64,000 nt of DNA from Cichorium intybus (lineage: Eukaryota; Streptophyta; Magnoliopsida; Asterales; Asteraceae). Of this stretch, positions 14,892 through 31,649 are shown piece by piece (positions within the stretch are counted from its first letter, which is position 1; each line of letters starts with the position of its first letter). Made by a program: the position numbers and the translations under genes. The stretch covers positions 131,286,211-131,350,210 of the forward strand of contig CM042009.1 in assembly GCA_023525715.1 (NCBI GenBank), given 5' to 3'. Under the pieces are notes generated by a model, which was not told the origin of the DNA, did no database searches, and saw only the letters and a list, made by a program, of their open reading frames with translations.

Positions 14892-15580
14892 TACGACTGT
14901 ATTCATCAATGAATACGACTGTATTCATTAATGAATCAAGATACAAACTTAGAGAAACGCAGATCCTTTATCAAGAAGGAGAATGAGAAAAAGTCAAACA
15001 TGGTTTATATGGGCAAATAAATGGGAGATTGTTTTGTACCCTTGCTTAAGATGAAGAATATGTCCATTAAACACAAGTACAAGTGAGGCTTACAATTCCA
15101 ACATCTTCCACCCACCTGTTATAACCTCGAATCAGTCATCATTCTGGTATGCATTCAACCATCTTGTTGCTGTCATTACTAATTCAATGGAAACAGTTTC
15201 ATTGCTTCTCAAAAAAGAAACCAAATCAAACCAAAGGGAGCCATCCTCGGCCACCTTCTGCTAGCGGTAGCGTTCCTGCCATCATGATAGTGAGTAAAAG
15301 AGGGACGACTGCGAGAATATGGGAATAAGGGTGACTGGAGAAATTAGAATATTGATTGCAAGTGACTTTTTTATACGCTACACGAAACATTGAAAAAGGG
15401 AAGAATTATCTCATTCCTGAATTCAAGAAGTCTGATCCTTTTTTTAAAATCGATGGAGAAATCGAGTCAATTTCTTGAATTTGAGAAACCGATAATAGAG
15501 ATCGACTTGCAGGTCTGGATTCTCTTTCTTGAAATCGAGTTGTGGGTCTTAAAATCGATACCTGCCCCCTTCAAATATGT

Positions 15581-15808
15581 TCAAGAACAAACCACTAAAA
15601 GCCATCCACTGTATGCAGAGGCGTTGATTCCGTCAGGGAAGTTGAGATCGACTTCAAGCTTGGTTGACGTGGGGTGGGTGAGATGATCGTGTATGATGGC
15701 AGCAAGGTGGAGATATGTTGCAGCAATCAAGATCAAAGAGATGAAGCAGAGGGTATGTTCGATCAAAAATACGGAAGTGCTCCTCCGGCCGTCATTTTCC
15801 ACGAACAT
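15581..15808 (-). pseudogene. Captured 5' exon of an unidentified host gene
   Basis: On the minus strand, a CT-rich 5' leader-like stretch (about 15900-15810) precedes ATG at 15808. The 75-codon frame starts MFVENDGRRSTSVF, then has a hydrophobic span (about residues 14-38, FLIEHTLCFISLILIAATYL), then a more polar SAYSGWLL. It ends with GTTTGTTC, which could be a splice donor just before the stop. This looks like a membrane-anchored N-terminus of a real gene taken up by the element. I do not recognize the family. Only this exon is seen; nothing downstream continues it convincingly. Confidence 0.5.
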
Positions 15809-16101
15809 CTTCAGATCTAATTCGATGATAGAGGTTAGGGTTCAATGAAGTGTTTACATATAGGGAGAAACAGAAAACGTGAAAGGAGAGAGAGAGGGAG
15901 ATTTTTTAGGACCTGTTAAAAATAGTCTAATTATTAAGGACTATAATACCCTTCAAGCCTATTACAATGTTACAATTTCAGCACATTATTTTTAGAATTT
16001 ATATAAACAGCCCATTTATATCAGCCTTAGATCTTAATATTTGAATGGCTCAGATCTGTCCTCGCGTTCTCAACCTTTTAATAGTCCTCAATTGAACCTA
16101 C

Positions 16102-17569
<1,468 letters not shown>

Positions 17570-17759
17570 GTGGATCCGGTGAGGACTCAAAAAATAATGA
17601 GGACTGCGAGGACAATTCTCCACCATCCACCTCGTCAAGGGCACAAACGTCAAACCCAATACTTTGACGTGACGTGATCGCATGCGACGCACATCCGTGG
17701 AACGTAATACGGACTCGATAATCTAATCATATGCGACGAACGTCCATATAACGTCATTT

Positions 17760-18380
17760 AAGTGGGTTTTTTCGTTTATTTTCGTTTTTTTAATTTATTT
17801 TTTAATTTTTTTAATTTTTAATTTATTTTTATTTTTAATTTTTTTAATTTTTTTAAAATTTTTTAAATGTATATATACTCGATTTTCACTTATTATATTT
17901 TATTTTTCGTTTTATTTTTATTTTCTTATTTTTTTTATTTTTTTATTTTTTGTATTTTTTTAATTTTTTATTACTTTAATTTTTATTATTTTTCATTTTT
18001 TTAATTTTTTAATTTTTTATTACATATTTCAAGTTACTAGTATTTTTTGGGATCATACTATCTTTGAATCATATTATTTTTGGATCATAAAATTTTGGAT
18101 CAATATATTTTGAATCAAAGTATTTTGGATCATATCATTTTTAGTCGACATGATTTTGGATCAATAATATATTAATTAAATAAAGTTTTTGTTCATAACA
18201 AATTTTGGATCATTATATATTTTGAATCATTTAATTTTGAATCATAAAAGATATAATTAAGAATCATAAAATATTTGAATCAAAATATTTTTAGATCATA
18301 ACAAATTAAGGATCATAAAATGTTGAATCATAAAATTTTTAAATCATAAATATTTTGAATCATCTTATTTGCTTTTTTGA
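17760..18380. repeat. Low-complexity T-rich run and degenerate GGATCAT repeats
   Basis: From 17760 to 18030 the sequence is almost only T and A in TTTTTAATTTTT blocks. From about 18050 to 18370 a unit close to TTTTGGATCATAA/TTTTGAATCAT recurs more than fifteen times with variable spacing, suggesting a decayed short tandem array. Confidence 0.8.
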
Positions 18381-18960
18381 ATTTGGTTAAAAAAATTTTA
18401 ATGTGTTTTATAAAAAAAATATTAGATAAAATTAAAATACGAACACTTCAAAAACTTATTTATAATAATTTTTTTTACAAAAGTCACTAGTATAGTGAGT
18501 AGAAGTATTATTATTTAAATTTTCATAATTTTTGGAAAATATTTTTTTCTGGATTTTTTATAAAAATAAAAATTAAAAAAATAATTTTTTTTCAATTTTT
18601 CAAGATTGTGCTCGTTTTGTAAAGAATTAAATTTTAAGAACTTTGGTTAGTTCACAAATTTTTTTTTTGTAAAGAAAAAAAAAAGTTATAGTCGAAAAAC
18701 AAAACTGGTGGAATAAAAATAAAAGTCCAGCCAATGGCTAGGCGACATGTGGTGGAGAGAGAGAAGAATGGGAGAGGCACATGAAGCGAGGAATTTTCTG
18801 ATTTCTTTATTATTTTTTTCTTATATCTTTTTACGTTTTAACCCTCCAAACAATTAATATTCGGCGAAATTTTCCAAAATCTCGCAAATAATTACCAACG
18901 TGCCATATCATCTCGCGATATTTTGAATATAAATAATATTAAATCTCATCCACTTATTTT
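18381..18960. other. AT-rich non-coding interior of TIR element
   Basis: Nothing coding. A short GC-richer patch (about 18725-18790) contains AGCCAATGGCTAGGCGACAT and a GA-rich tract resembling a gene leader, but no exon could be supported. Confidence 0.4.
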
Positions 18961-20640
<1,680 letters not shown>

Positions 20641-21812
20641 TTGATGTGGCTCGAGCTTGTCGTTTGCGGTGAGCCACACCACCATTAGAAATAATTTGTG
20701 AATATCCTTGTGCCTCTCAGGCTCTCACACATACACAGGCCCAACCCAAGGAGGTTCAAAGAGGGCCATTGAACAGGGCCCACCTAGCCTCAAGGGCCCA
20801 AAACAATTTTAAGTGTTCTATATTTGGACCAGGCCGTAGCCGATTACATTAGGTCAAACGATAGATGGAAAACAGGAAGGAAAGTTACAATCGGCGGAGG
20901 GAACTTGGAAATCGAGAAGGGAAAACGAGAAACTACATTTACCGCGTCTCTTTGGTTCTCAAGTCCTCAAGAACCGACAATCAGTGGGAACCTCTCTGGT
21001 CTCATCACTCGTTAGGCTCTATTAATCTCCGGTTGATGATTTAAAGAGATTCAGATCGCAAATTTACATATATTTCTTCAGTTCTTCAAGTGTGCCTCCA
21101 TGATTCGATTCCTTTTATCTTCTGTAATTATGTTATTGATTCTTGAAGTTCCTGATTCGTGAATTGATTTTTTAGTTATGATATTGATTCGTGAAGTTCC
21201 TCAATCTCGATTAGTCTATTCGATTTCTGATTTGAACTTCTATGATTATATTCTTATTTCTGATTTGGTTTTCAGATTCAATGAATGTTCTTAATCCCTA
21301 TTCAAATTGCTGATTTACTTGATTATATGTTCTTGATTTTTATGATTCTGAATTGCTGATTTAATTATAATATGACGGATTCAATTATTATCCTTATTTC
21401 TTATATATGTTTACCTGCAATATGTTTGACTTTCAATTCATGTTTACTTGCAAATGCAATACGTTTGAATTGTATTTTGTAGTGAGATGAAGATTCAGAG
21501 CCCTACCAACCAAGCCATGAGGTTGTTAGAATGACAAAATGCACAACTTGCTGGAAAAATAAATGGCAAGGCTAATGAGTGATGAAAGAACAAATGGTGA
21601 AGGTGCTGAGATGACCCAAAGAATATTGATATTTAGTTTTCTCTTATGAACAAGAACATTGGTGGGGTTACAACCTCCGTCAATAACCGTCAATATACTC
21701 CCCTAATTGCATCACTACTTGCTAGTAGGGTTATCGATAGAATTTGCAAGTTTTTGGGCCCTACATGTATCAAATTGCACACGGCCTCCAAAATCTCCTG
21801 GCCGGCAGTGCA
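20641..21812. mobile_element. Possible hAT-type remnant with gene-like leader
   Basis: GGGCC-rich sequence near 20738-20800 and again at 21758-21812 (GGGCCCTACATG, CACGGCCTCC, CTGGCCGGC) recalls the GGCCGGCCC ends of plant hAT elements. The middle looks like a transcribed leader with a T-rich intron-like stretch ending TTTTGTAG at 21475-21482. No transposase domain is readable. The limits are guesses. Confidence 0.3.
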
Positions 21813-21819
21813 CATACAC

Positions 21820-23352
<1,533 letters not shown>

Positions 23353-23429
<77 letters not shown>
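23353..23429. repeat. (TA)n array, 77 bp
   Basis: Pure TA immediately after the Helitron CTAG end. Confidence 0.97.
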
Positions 23430-23432
<3 letters not shown>

Positions 23433-23479
23433 GAGAGGGAGAGAAAGAAATGTTCAAATAAGAATATATGTGTGTGTGT

Positions 23480-24335
23480 GTGTGTGTAGATAAAAGTTCA
23501 ATATGGGACTAATATAACCATGGTACCAAATGACTGATCTTATCCACAAGATTGTTCGACATACGGTGAACGCACATGCATCGAATTATAAAAAACCTAC
23601 TTCGTTTTTTTAAATTTTAAGGCTTATTTTTTATCCAAAAAAAAAAAGAATATATAGAAATTTATAACTTTTGTCCTTTACAAATAGACATTCATATTGA
23701 TATACAAAAAATATTTTTTTTTTGAAAATTCTGCTAGTTGAGATTCACATGTGAATTGCATGTGAATCTGAACTGTTGTTCATTGTTTGCGTTACAATAT
23801 CATATGATATTGTCATGTGAATTTGAATAGACTTTTGTGTGAATGTGAGTGGAATTCACTTATGAATCATAGTAAATTCATTATAAATTATTAAAATGTT
23901 GAAGTGTTAAAATTTTTTAAGTAAATTAATCATATTCATATTTTAGAGTAAATTCAAAATCCAAGATGATATTGATATGTGAATCTGAGTAAAACTTTCA
24001 TTTGAATGTGGTAAATTAAATAATGATTAGAGTAAATTGATTATAAATGGTTAAAATGTTGAATTAGTAAACAATTCTAAGTAATTTTCTCAGATTATAT
24101 TTCTAAGAAAATTGTCAATATTATATGATATTGACATGTAAGTATGAGTAAATTTTCGTGTAATTATGGAAAAATTCACTTGTAAATCAAGTATATTATT
24201 TATAAGTGGTTATAATATTAAAGTAGTAAAAAAATTTAAAACTAAAATAATTACTCGGATTCAAATTTTTACAGTTCAGATTCACATTGTGAATCCAGAC
24301 GAGTTGTATTCATAAAAAAAAGTTTTTTTTATATA
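23480..24335 (+). mobile_element. Family-Y TIR element, partial copy
   Basis: Begins AAAAGTTCAATATGGGAC then CCATGGTACCAAATGACTG, as does the inverted right end of the element at 53038-55590. Inner landmarks (CCTACTTCGTTTTTTTAA, ACAAATAGACATTCATATTG, repeated GATTCACATGTGAAT palindromes, GAATCCAGAC) run in the same order as in that copy. It is truncated on the right near 24335. No coding frame. Confidence 0.7.
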
Positions 24336-24820
24336 GAGAGAACCTACTAACTTTTTTTCTACAAAATATTTTTCAAAAACAGTTATACCCAATCGTTTTC
24401 TAATATGCGATTTATGCTTCTTAAAAAAATTCAAAAAAAATCAATTTTTTAATATTTATATGTATATGCATATAAACTTTTTTTCAAAACAAAACAATTC
24501 TAAATATCATAGATGCTCCGCTTTAGAGATTTAAAAAAAAAATTATTCTCTAAATCGCACCAAATGGAAAATTGGGTATATTTTTTTTTTGAAAAAAATA
24601 CGCTTCAACACATTCAAATATTCTTTCTAGTTCATTCTCACATATTTTGTTTTTATTTTTGAAGAATATGATTTTATTATTTATATTCTCACATATTTTG
24701 TTTTTATTCTTAGAGAATATAACTTCATTTTTATAATTCTTTTTCTTTTTCTTTGCAATTAGATTTAATTCCTTAAAAATGTGTTCAGTGGTAAATGTTT
24801 TGGAGCCTATAGACAACTAG
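24336..24820. other. AT-rich non-coding DNA
   Basis: Contains an imperfect repeat of ATTCTCACATATTTTG at 24634 and 24686. Nothing else could be supported. Confidence 0.4.
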
Positions 24821-25745
24821 TATAATGAGAATGTTAGAATGAAAGAGAAAGAATACCTAAATTACATATAAAAAATCTAACATTCTCGTAAGAATGAAAA
24901 GAAATTACAATTGGAAATATGTCATCCTCGCAATAATGTCCATAAAATCCAAATACAAATCTGAAAGTTTTTTGAGAACGAAAGAATTAAAAGAAAAAAA
25001 AAATTACAAGTGCAATTATCAAATTTTCATAAGAATGAATATAAATTACATTGGTAATGTAACATTTTGAAAGAATATATAAATGTTGTATTCTTCAAAG
25101 ACCTGTTGTTAATTCAGTCTTCAATAATATATGTAGGTATGAGTGCAAGAAGTGACTAAATTGAACCTTGTTATCAAAAGACATTTTTCAAGAATCTGTC
25201 GTTAATGCTTTCTTCAAGAATATGTGGTTGATGTATTCTTCAATAATTTGTCGTTAATGCATTCTACAAGAATATGTTGCTGCTGATGTTCGTTGGTGGT
25301 GATGTTGTCGCTAGAAAAAAATCGGTGGGTGGATCTCGATGATGGTGGTGATGTGGTGTAGGTCTTGGTGGTGATGCGGGATCCAGCAAGTCTCGATGGT
25401 GATAGAGATGATGTGTGACATTGTTGGTTGCCGACTCGGTGGTGTTTAGTGGTGGTGTTGGTTGGTGGTAATGGAGGAGCGGCGATAAAAGGAGGAGGCG
25501 ACGTCAAAGGGAGGCGACGACCATGAATTGAATTCCAGAGACCTGAAGATGAAGAATATGTTATTTAATTAATAAAATTCCATAAGGATAGGTTTTTAAA
25601 TTAATTGACTTCCATAATTATAGGTTTTAATTTTGGTTAGTTAATTAACTGATTTATTAAAGTTTACTATAATCCTCTTAAGAAATGATTGGTCCAAAAT
25701 TAGTCCTATATTCATACAATATTTGTTGTTTATATATGAACCTAT
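24821..25745. mobile_element. Family-Z TIR-like element, copy 2 (left limit approximate)
   Basis: The right end, inverted, reads TATAGGTTCATATATAAAC, then ATTGTATGAATATAGGAC and GGACCAATCATTTC, matching copy 1 near 13231. It shares the ATTCTT-AAGAAT short palindromes and a GGTGGTGATG-rich patch (25285-25500). No transposase. Confidence 0.5.
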
Positions 25746-26365
<620 letters not shown>

Positions 26366-26926
26366 AGATAGAAGGGCATGATAGTCATTTAACAAATCTC
26401 ATTTAATTCTGTATTTTTTTTTTATTTTTGGTAACAACAATAACCATCTCCTAAAATTAAGGCTACTAAATATGGAATTTTTGAATTTTAAAAGAAGGAA
26501 ATTTCAAAATATTTATAAATAGATTTCCAAAATATTAAAAAAAATCAGAATTTTAATTTAAAAAAAAATCTAGATTTTCGATTTGATTTTTATAATCAGA
26601 TTTCTGATATGACAATTTTTTAAGAGAATGCATATATGCATATTTACGTTTTTGCATTATATATCCAAAAATGCATGTGTGCACATTCAAGAATTTTCAT
26701 AAAAAACACACAAAATATCCATATTTCATAATGTTCGGATGTCATACAACCATAAAGTATAAAAAGAAATAAAATTCACAAAAAATTAGAACACGAAGCA
26801 TAAGCAGAACCATTTTATTAAAAAAAACAACATATAAATAACATACGTTCATTTTATACGATATAACCATAAACTAACAAACAAATGAATACAACAAAAT
26901 ATCAGAATATCTTTATTTGTTCATCC

Positions 26927-26991
26927 TTAATTGTCATGTAGTCTTTGGTTTATCTTCACTTCTTTGAATTCCTCGGCAAGGTCTTCAAAAT
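26927..26991 (-). pseudogene. Captured last exon, first copy
   Basis: A TTTTTGTAG acceptor precedes a 21-codon frame, DFEDLAEEFKEVKI followed by NQRLHDN and TAA. The same exon, diverged (DFGEFTEQIEEMKIEN), lies after TTGCAG at 50768. Two mobile elements carrying the same exon with its splice site suggests ancestral capture. The acidic, helical look does not identify a family. Confidence 0.55.
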
Positions 26992-27039
26992 CTACAAAAA
27001 CTTTAATAGAAATGGATAGAAATGCATGTTGAAAAAGTT

Positions 27040-27404
27040 TCATAAAAATGCATTTATATGCCCACATACGTACATATGCACATGTGAGCATACGCAGACA
27101 CATAAAATGCACATATATACATACATACATTGACATATGTATAAAAATTCTTATATTCATACATATATGCAGATTTGCATATTTGTACATACGCATATGT
27201 ACAAATGTATATACATGTACATATGCACATACATATATGCATATATGCATATACATGCACACATGCACTTGCACATACATGCACACATAAATTGCACATA
27301 TATGCATATATGCACATACATGCACACATGCACACATGCATTTGCATATCCACGTATGTGCACATATGTTTATATGCACATACACATGTGCACATATGCA
27401 CAAA

Positions 27405-27468
<64 letters not shown>

Positions 27469-27595
27469 AAAATATATAAATTTATGTATGCATACATGCA
27501 CACATGCATATTTTTATATACACATACACATGTGCACATATCCACAAATGCATATATATACATTGTGCATATATGCATATATGCACAATGGTGAC
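27040..27595. repeat. Minisatellite of TATGCACATA-type units
   Basis: Built from GCACATA, TATGCATA and CATACATG in irregular order. It produces long meaningless frames of repeated Met, His, Ile, Cys, Thr and Tyr on both strands. It contains a (TA)n core at 27408-27465. Confidence 0.9.
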
Positions 27596-27599
27596 ACCT

Positions 27600-28322
27600 A
27601 TGTATTTGTAATTTGACAATTTAACCCAAATGTGCACATATGCCCAATTCTTTAATCAGAATTGCCAAATTAAATAACAAAAATTTTCAACCTTCTCAAA
27701 TTCTAGTTTCGAAGCCACCAAATCAAGTTTCCAGTTTGAATTGATGCAAGATCGGTTCAAAATTTAAGCTAAAAGAGTTTTAATTTTATTGCTAAACCAC
27801 GAATTTCATGCTCCAAAACGTTACTTGATTGTAACAAAATACGCAACAATAGAATTGGAAATTTTCAAAAAGCAAACATTAAATTCAAAAAGCAAAAGAA
27901 TTGTAACAAAATACGCAGCAATAGAATCGTACTCAAATTAAGAAGCTAAATTGGAAATTTTCAAAAAGCAAACATTAAGTTACAATTCAAACATATTAAA
28001 TTATGCTATTTTTTGTGTTTTCTTGATTCATAGAAACCCAATCCGAAACCTGCATCGCAATACAATAACTTGGAATTCGAACAAATTATTTCATCAAGAA
28101 AATAACCTAACTTTAAATTATGCAAATCCCTAAATACAATCAGCACCAAGTAATAACAGAGGAGAATAACTTACGGATTAAAAAGCGAATAAAATAATGA
28201 AAAATCCGGAATACGTAAGCCTCAAATGGATCAAAAGCCTGGAACAGATTATCACAAAAATTGTTACAAATGCAACAAAAAAACGATTGACAAACAACAT
28301 AATCAAAGGGCGAAGAACATAC
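27600..28322 (-). other. Intron-like DNA with internal duplication
   Basis: AATTGGAAATTTTCAAAAAG followed by CAAACATTAA occurs at about 27853 and 27951, and TTGTAACAAAATACGCA at 27829 and 27901, so a stretch of about 70-100 bp is duplicated. The rest is AT-rich and fits an intron downstream of the exon at 28424. Confidence 0.5.
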
Positions 28323-28424
28323 CGATTGATTTATATTGCAAATCGACGAGAAAATATGATTGGATGGAATCAGAACTGTAGAATCTGGAACTAATCGATA
28401 GAGAAATTTAGGCGATCGCAGCAT
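28323..28424 (-). pseudogene. Captured first exon, unidentified (transit-peptide-like)
   Basis: On the minus strand ATG at 28424 opens exactly 34 codons, MLRSPKFLYRLVPDST and on to SSICNINQS, ending at a good donor CG|GTATGT. A GA/CT-rich leader (28425-28590) precedes it. The absence of acidic residues except one Asp, with Arg and Lys early, fits an organelle-targeting start. No family can be named. Confidence 0.45.
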
Positions 28425-28957
28425 ATCCTCGATCTGCGTCTTCGACTACAGTCACTCGCGATCGGTCCCCGGCAATCGGCCACGAATCTGCAATCCAACT
28501 AGAGAGAGGGAGGAGGACGACGTGAGAGATGGTGAAGACGTGAGAGAAAGAGAGATCAAGAGAGTGAAGAGAGAGAAAGGATCCGTTTCACTTAATTTCG
28601 GGTGTTTCCTATATACCAGGATGTGATTGGTATTTCTATACCTATACTAGGTTAGAACCCGTATTCTACACGGGATGAAGTTTATATAAATAATTATGAG
28701 AATTTATTTTAAATAAAATGAGTTGAGAAATAAGGATACATATTAGCCATAGAAAAAAAAAACTGAATCCAAATTGATTGCTTATAACTTTCTATTTAGA
28801 TAGCAATTGTCTACAATCTCCAACAATCCCTTATAAACAAAAAATAACAAAATCTAAACTACCAATCTTTATGCAACCAATTATAATAGTTTATCATTTG
28901 ACAATTTTCTACCAAGGGGACAAAGGTTAAAATAAGAAAATTTAACTCTTCTGACAT

Positions 28958-28959
<2 letters not shown>

Positions 28960-29016
<57 letters not shown>

Positions 29017-29017
29017 T
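28960..29017. repeat. (TAT)n microsatellite
   Basis: About 19 TAT units within the Helitron. Confidence 0.97.
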
Positions 29018-30092
29018 AGTTTGGTTACCAATTAAATGAACCCAAACATATGGTTAATCCAACATAATTTACTTCCATCCACTCTTAATCCAAATAAATA
29101 ACAAAAGCCTCTAAAAATAATTGTATGTACATTAAACAACTATTGACGCATGATTACACATTCACACAAAAACAGAATCAACAATCAAAGTCCCTAAATT
29201 TTACTAACCTATGTAAAACCTCAATATGTAAAACACTTGTCAAGTTCAAACAAAAAAGAAAATTGACATCTTTTCACACTAAAAGACTTAATTCATAAAG
29301 GATAAAATAAACAATCATATACCTTAGTGATAAGTGATAACTTATGTATGGACCTTAAAAGCCTTATAATCATGTATATGAGAAAAATTTTATTCTCCTC
29401 ACTTTTCGAACATACTAAACAGTTAAATTATAAGATGTCTTGATGGTATATTTATTTCAAAATAAACAAAATTGACATGTCGTTACTGCGATGATGCTCA
29501 TGTAAGTTTATGGGTTATGTAATATTTTAAATACATAATAACATGCAACATGTTTGCTATTATAAGTAAATACAACCATTTAACATACAAGCCTAACCAA
29601 TTACTGTTTCCAGAGCCAGTGTGTATTCTTTCCTTACACCATCTATTTTGCCATATCCAAAGAACTATGTTAAAGAAAATTAACATTAATGCACAAAATC
29701 AAGGTCTATTTGGTGGAACCGTTACCAATGTCTCCATTGCTTAGATTATGCATCCGCCACAAGTCACCTCATTTACTCTAACTCCCTGGGTGATCTCAAA
29801 TTTGATCTCACCTGGAAACATCAGAATCAATGTTGGACATAAGATATTTAACTCTATATGGATTGATTTATTAAATATATTCTAACCTGACTTATAAATA
29901 TAATAAGAGTATCTGAACGACATAATTAATAATGAATCATGCGAAGTGCTTGTGTCATTAAATGGGATTGCGTCTCAATAATATTGTCACTTATTACACC
30001 GGTAATTTAACGTTGTGGGATAATTGTAATAACCTGCAAAAGTCAATCGCATCCAAAAAAGTAGTAAATTAGAAAACAAAGAAAATGAGTGG
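29018..30092 (-). other. Helitron interior, no identified gene
   Basis: AT-rich. No domain or exon could be supported. It may hold intron and 3' parts of the recA-type fragment just upstream on this strand. Confidence 0.4.
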
Positions 30093-30734
30093 ACAACCTT
30101 TCTAAGGCCATTAATGTCTTTTGAAAAGACTTCCTTACACTGTTGATGACAATCACATCATCTGCTCCACTTTGTGTGAGAGTATCAACAATACTTAGCA
30201 AATTTTCAGCAGAATGAAGAGCTGTATGCTTTTCTGCAGGATTTTCTTGCAAGATGACAAGATTTTTGGTATTTACACCAACCATTTCAAGCAACATTGG
30301 GTCTAGTACATTCTCCACATCCAACTAAGCACAATAATCTACCAAAATTTTTTATTTTTTTCTTAACAAACTGGTACAATAAAATGTGACAAAATTTTAT
30401 AAGTGAAGACACCTCCAAGATTTTGGGCTTCCTCGATTACATCCAATGCAAATGTTGTCTTGCCCAATCCCTCATGCCCATGAAACTCATCAATTCTTCC
30501 CTGAAATGTACACTTTAAGTGTTATCTAGGTTTATGATTATCTATTATGTATTTTAATACAAACCGGAATTGTATGTGTCTAATATGAGAATATAAAGAT
30601 GCCAAACAGCATTTGTAAATACCAATAAGAAGTTACTAATTACCTTAATTTGGTAAACCTCCAATTCCAAGAGCAAGATCAAGCTTCAAGGAGCCTGTGG
30701 ATATAGCATGTTTCACTCTTGCACCAAAAAATCG
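30093..30734 (-). pseudogene. Captured recA-type recombinase fragment (organellar RecA-like)
   Basis: Three exon pieces in order on the minus strand. Exon a (30734 to about 30654, after CTTGCAG) reads ISTGSLKLDLALGIGGLP. Exon b (30500-30413, after TTTCAG) reads GRIDEFHGHEGLGKTTFALD, the RecA Walker A region, with GHEGLGKTT where RecA has GPESSGKTT. Exon c (30324 to about 30093, after TGCTTAG) reads DVENVLDPMLLEMVGVNTKN, then AENLLSIVDTLTQSGADDVI, then ALERLS. Known RecA proteins load on single-stranded DNA and drive strand exchange; plant homologs act in mitochondria or plastids. Here a stop follows exon a, exon c has an internal deletion after VINSV, and a short insertion (EKHTALH). It is dead. 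Confidence 0.88.
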
Positions 30735-31417
30735 CTGCAAGAACATCATAGATTAACCGTCAAAATCACCGACAAGTTCTGATAGGGCTAAATGAAGACC
30801 TGTATGCTTTTCTCCAGCTTTGATCATCATGAATTTTATCATGTTCTAGGTTTGAGGCTTCAATTGCAAAAGCCACATGACTAAATTTATCAACATAAAA
30901 GGTATAGATTTTAAGAAATTCGACAAGGGTCTCTCACTCTACACTAAGGCACCGGTATATTCTAACATAATAAAATTAAGAAAAAATTATGAAATTCGAT
31001 TATATAACCTAAAAGTTTAGGAATAGTAAATTATCCCCATTTTCTGAAGCGAAAATTACTATGGAATTTTTCGAATTAAATAAGGACTTCAAGAGGAATG
31101 TTTTCCTGGAATATGATATAGATGGATTTGTGTTTCAGGTCATATGAGAAGAATAATTAATAACGATGAAAGTATAAATGAAAACATGTTGTTACTTACC
31201 GAAGAAGATCCAAATATGAAATTAAAACACGATTCACATATTTCCTCTGGTAGATATCAAAAAATACATAAGTCAATTTAAGTGAAAGAATCTATATACC
31301 AAACCCGGATATCGAGTACCAATTTCTTGGAGGCTTCCGATTGATATTTGATTCAGTGATTACCATCGATGGCGTTTGTGACCAAAGTTAGGGATCTAGA
31401 GAGAAGGAGAGAAAGCC

Positions 31418-31648
31418 TTAATTTTTCAATCTCGTTTGAGTCCTAATTCTCAAACATAGCTGGACCACAGAGTGGATAGTGCGTCTGCGGTGGAGAACGA
31501 CGAATAGAGTTGAGATGTTGAGAGTTGAGATGTTGAAGAAGAAGAACCCAAATATGGGGAGAGAAGTGAGATTGTAAGGAGAAGATCGGCGAAAAAGGAG
31601 GGATTGAGCGGAGATTCGAGGATTTAGGTGTTTTAAAATTTGAATCAA
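31418..31648 (-). pseudogene. Possible first exon of the captured gene
   Basis: A CT-rich leader-like stretch contains a 76-codon frame rich in Ser, Arg and Leu and almost without acids (ISAQSLLFRRSSPYNL, VVLHRRRTIHSVV). That is what a mitochondrial presequence looks like, and it lies upstream of the recA-type exons on the same strand. The intervening 680 bp are unexplained, so linking them is inference. Confidence 0.3.
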
Positions 31649-31649
31649 T

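Noticed and set aside
15390..15686. 98-codon plus-strand frame
   Set aside because: Overlaps the better minus-strand captured exon and matches no known protein; it lies in imperfect CTTGAAATCGA-type repeats.
26927..27594. Overlapping frames rich in Met, His, Ile, Cys and Thr on both strands
   Set aside because: They arise from the CATATG-type minisatellite; only the short exon at 26927-26991 looks coding. The same applies to 50790-51617.
28140..28424. Full 94-codon minus-strand frame as one protein
   Set aside because: A strong donor after codon 34 makes it more likely that only the first part is exon and the rest is read-through into an intron.
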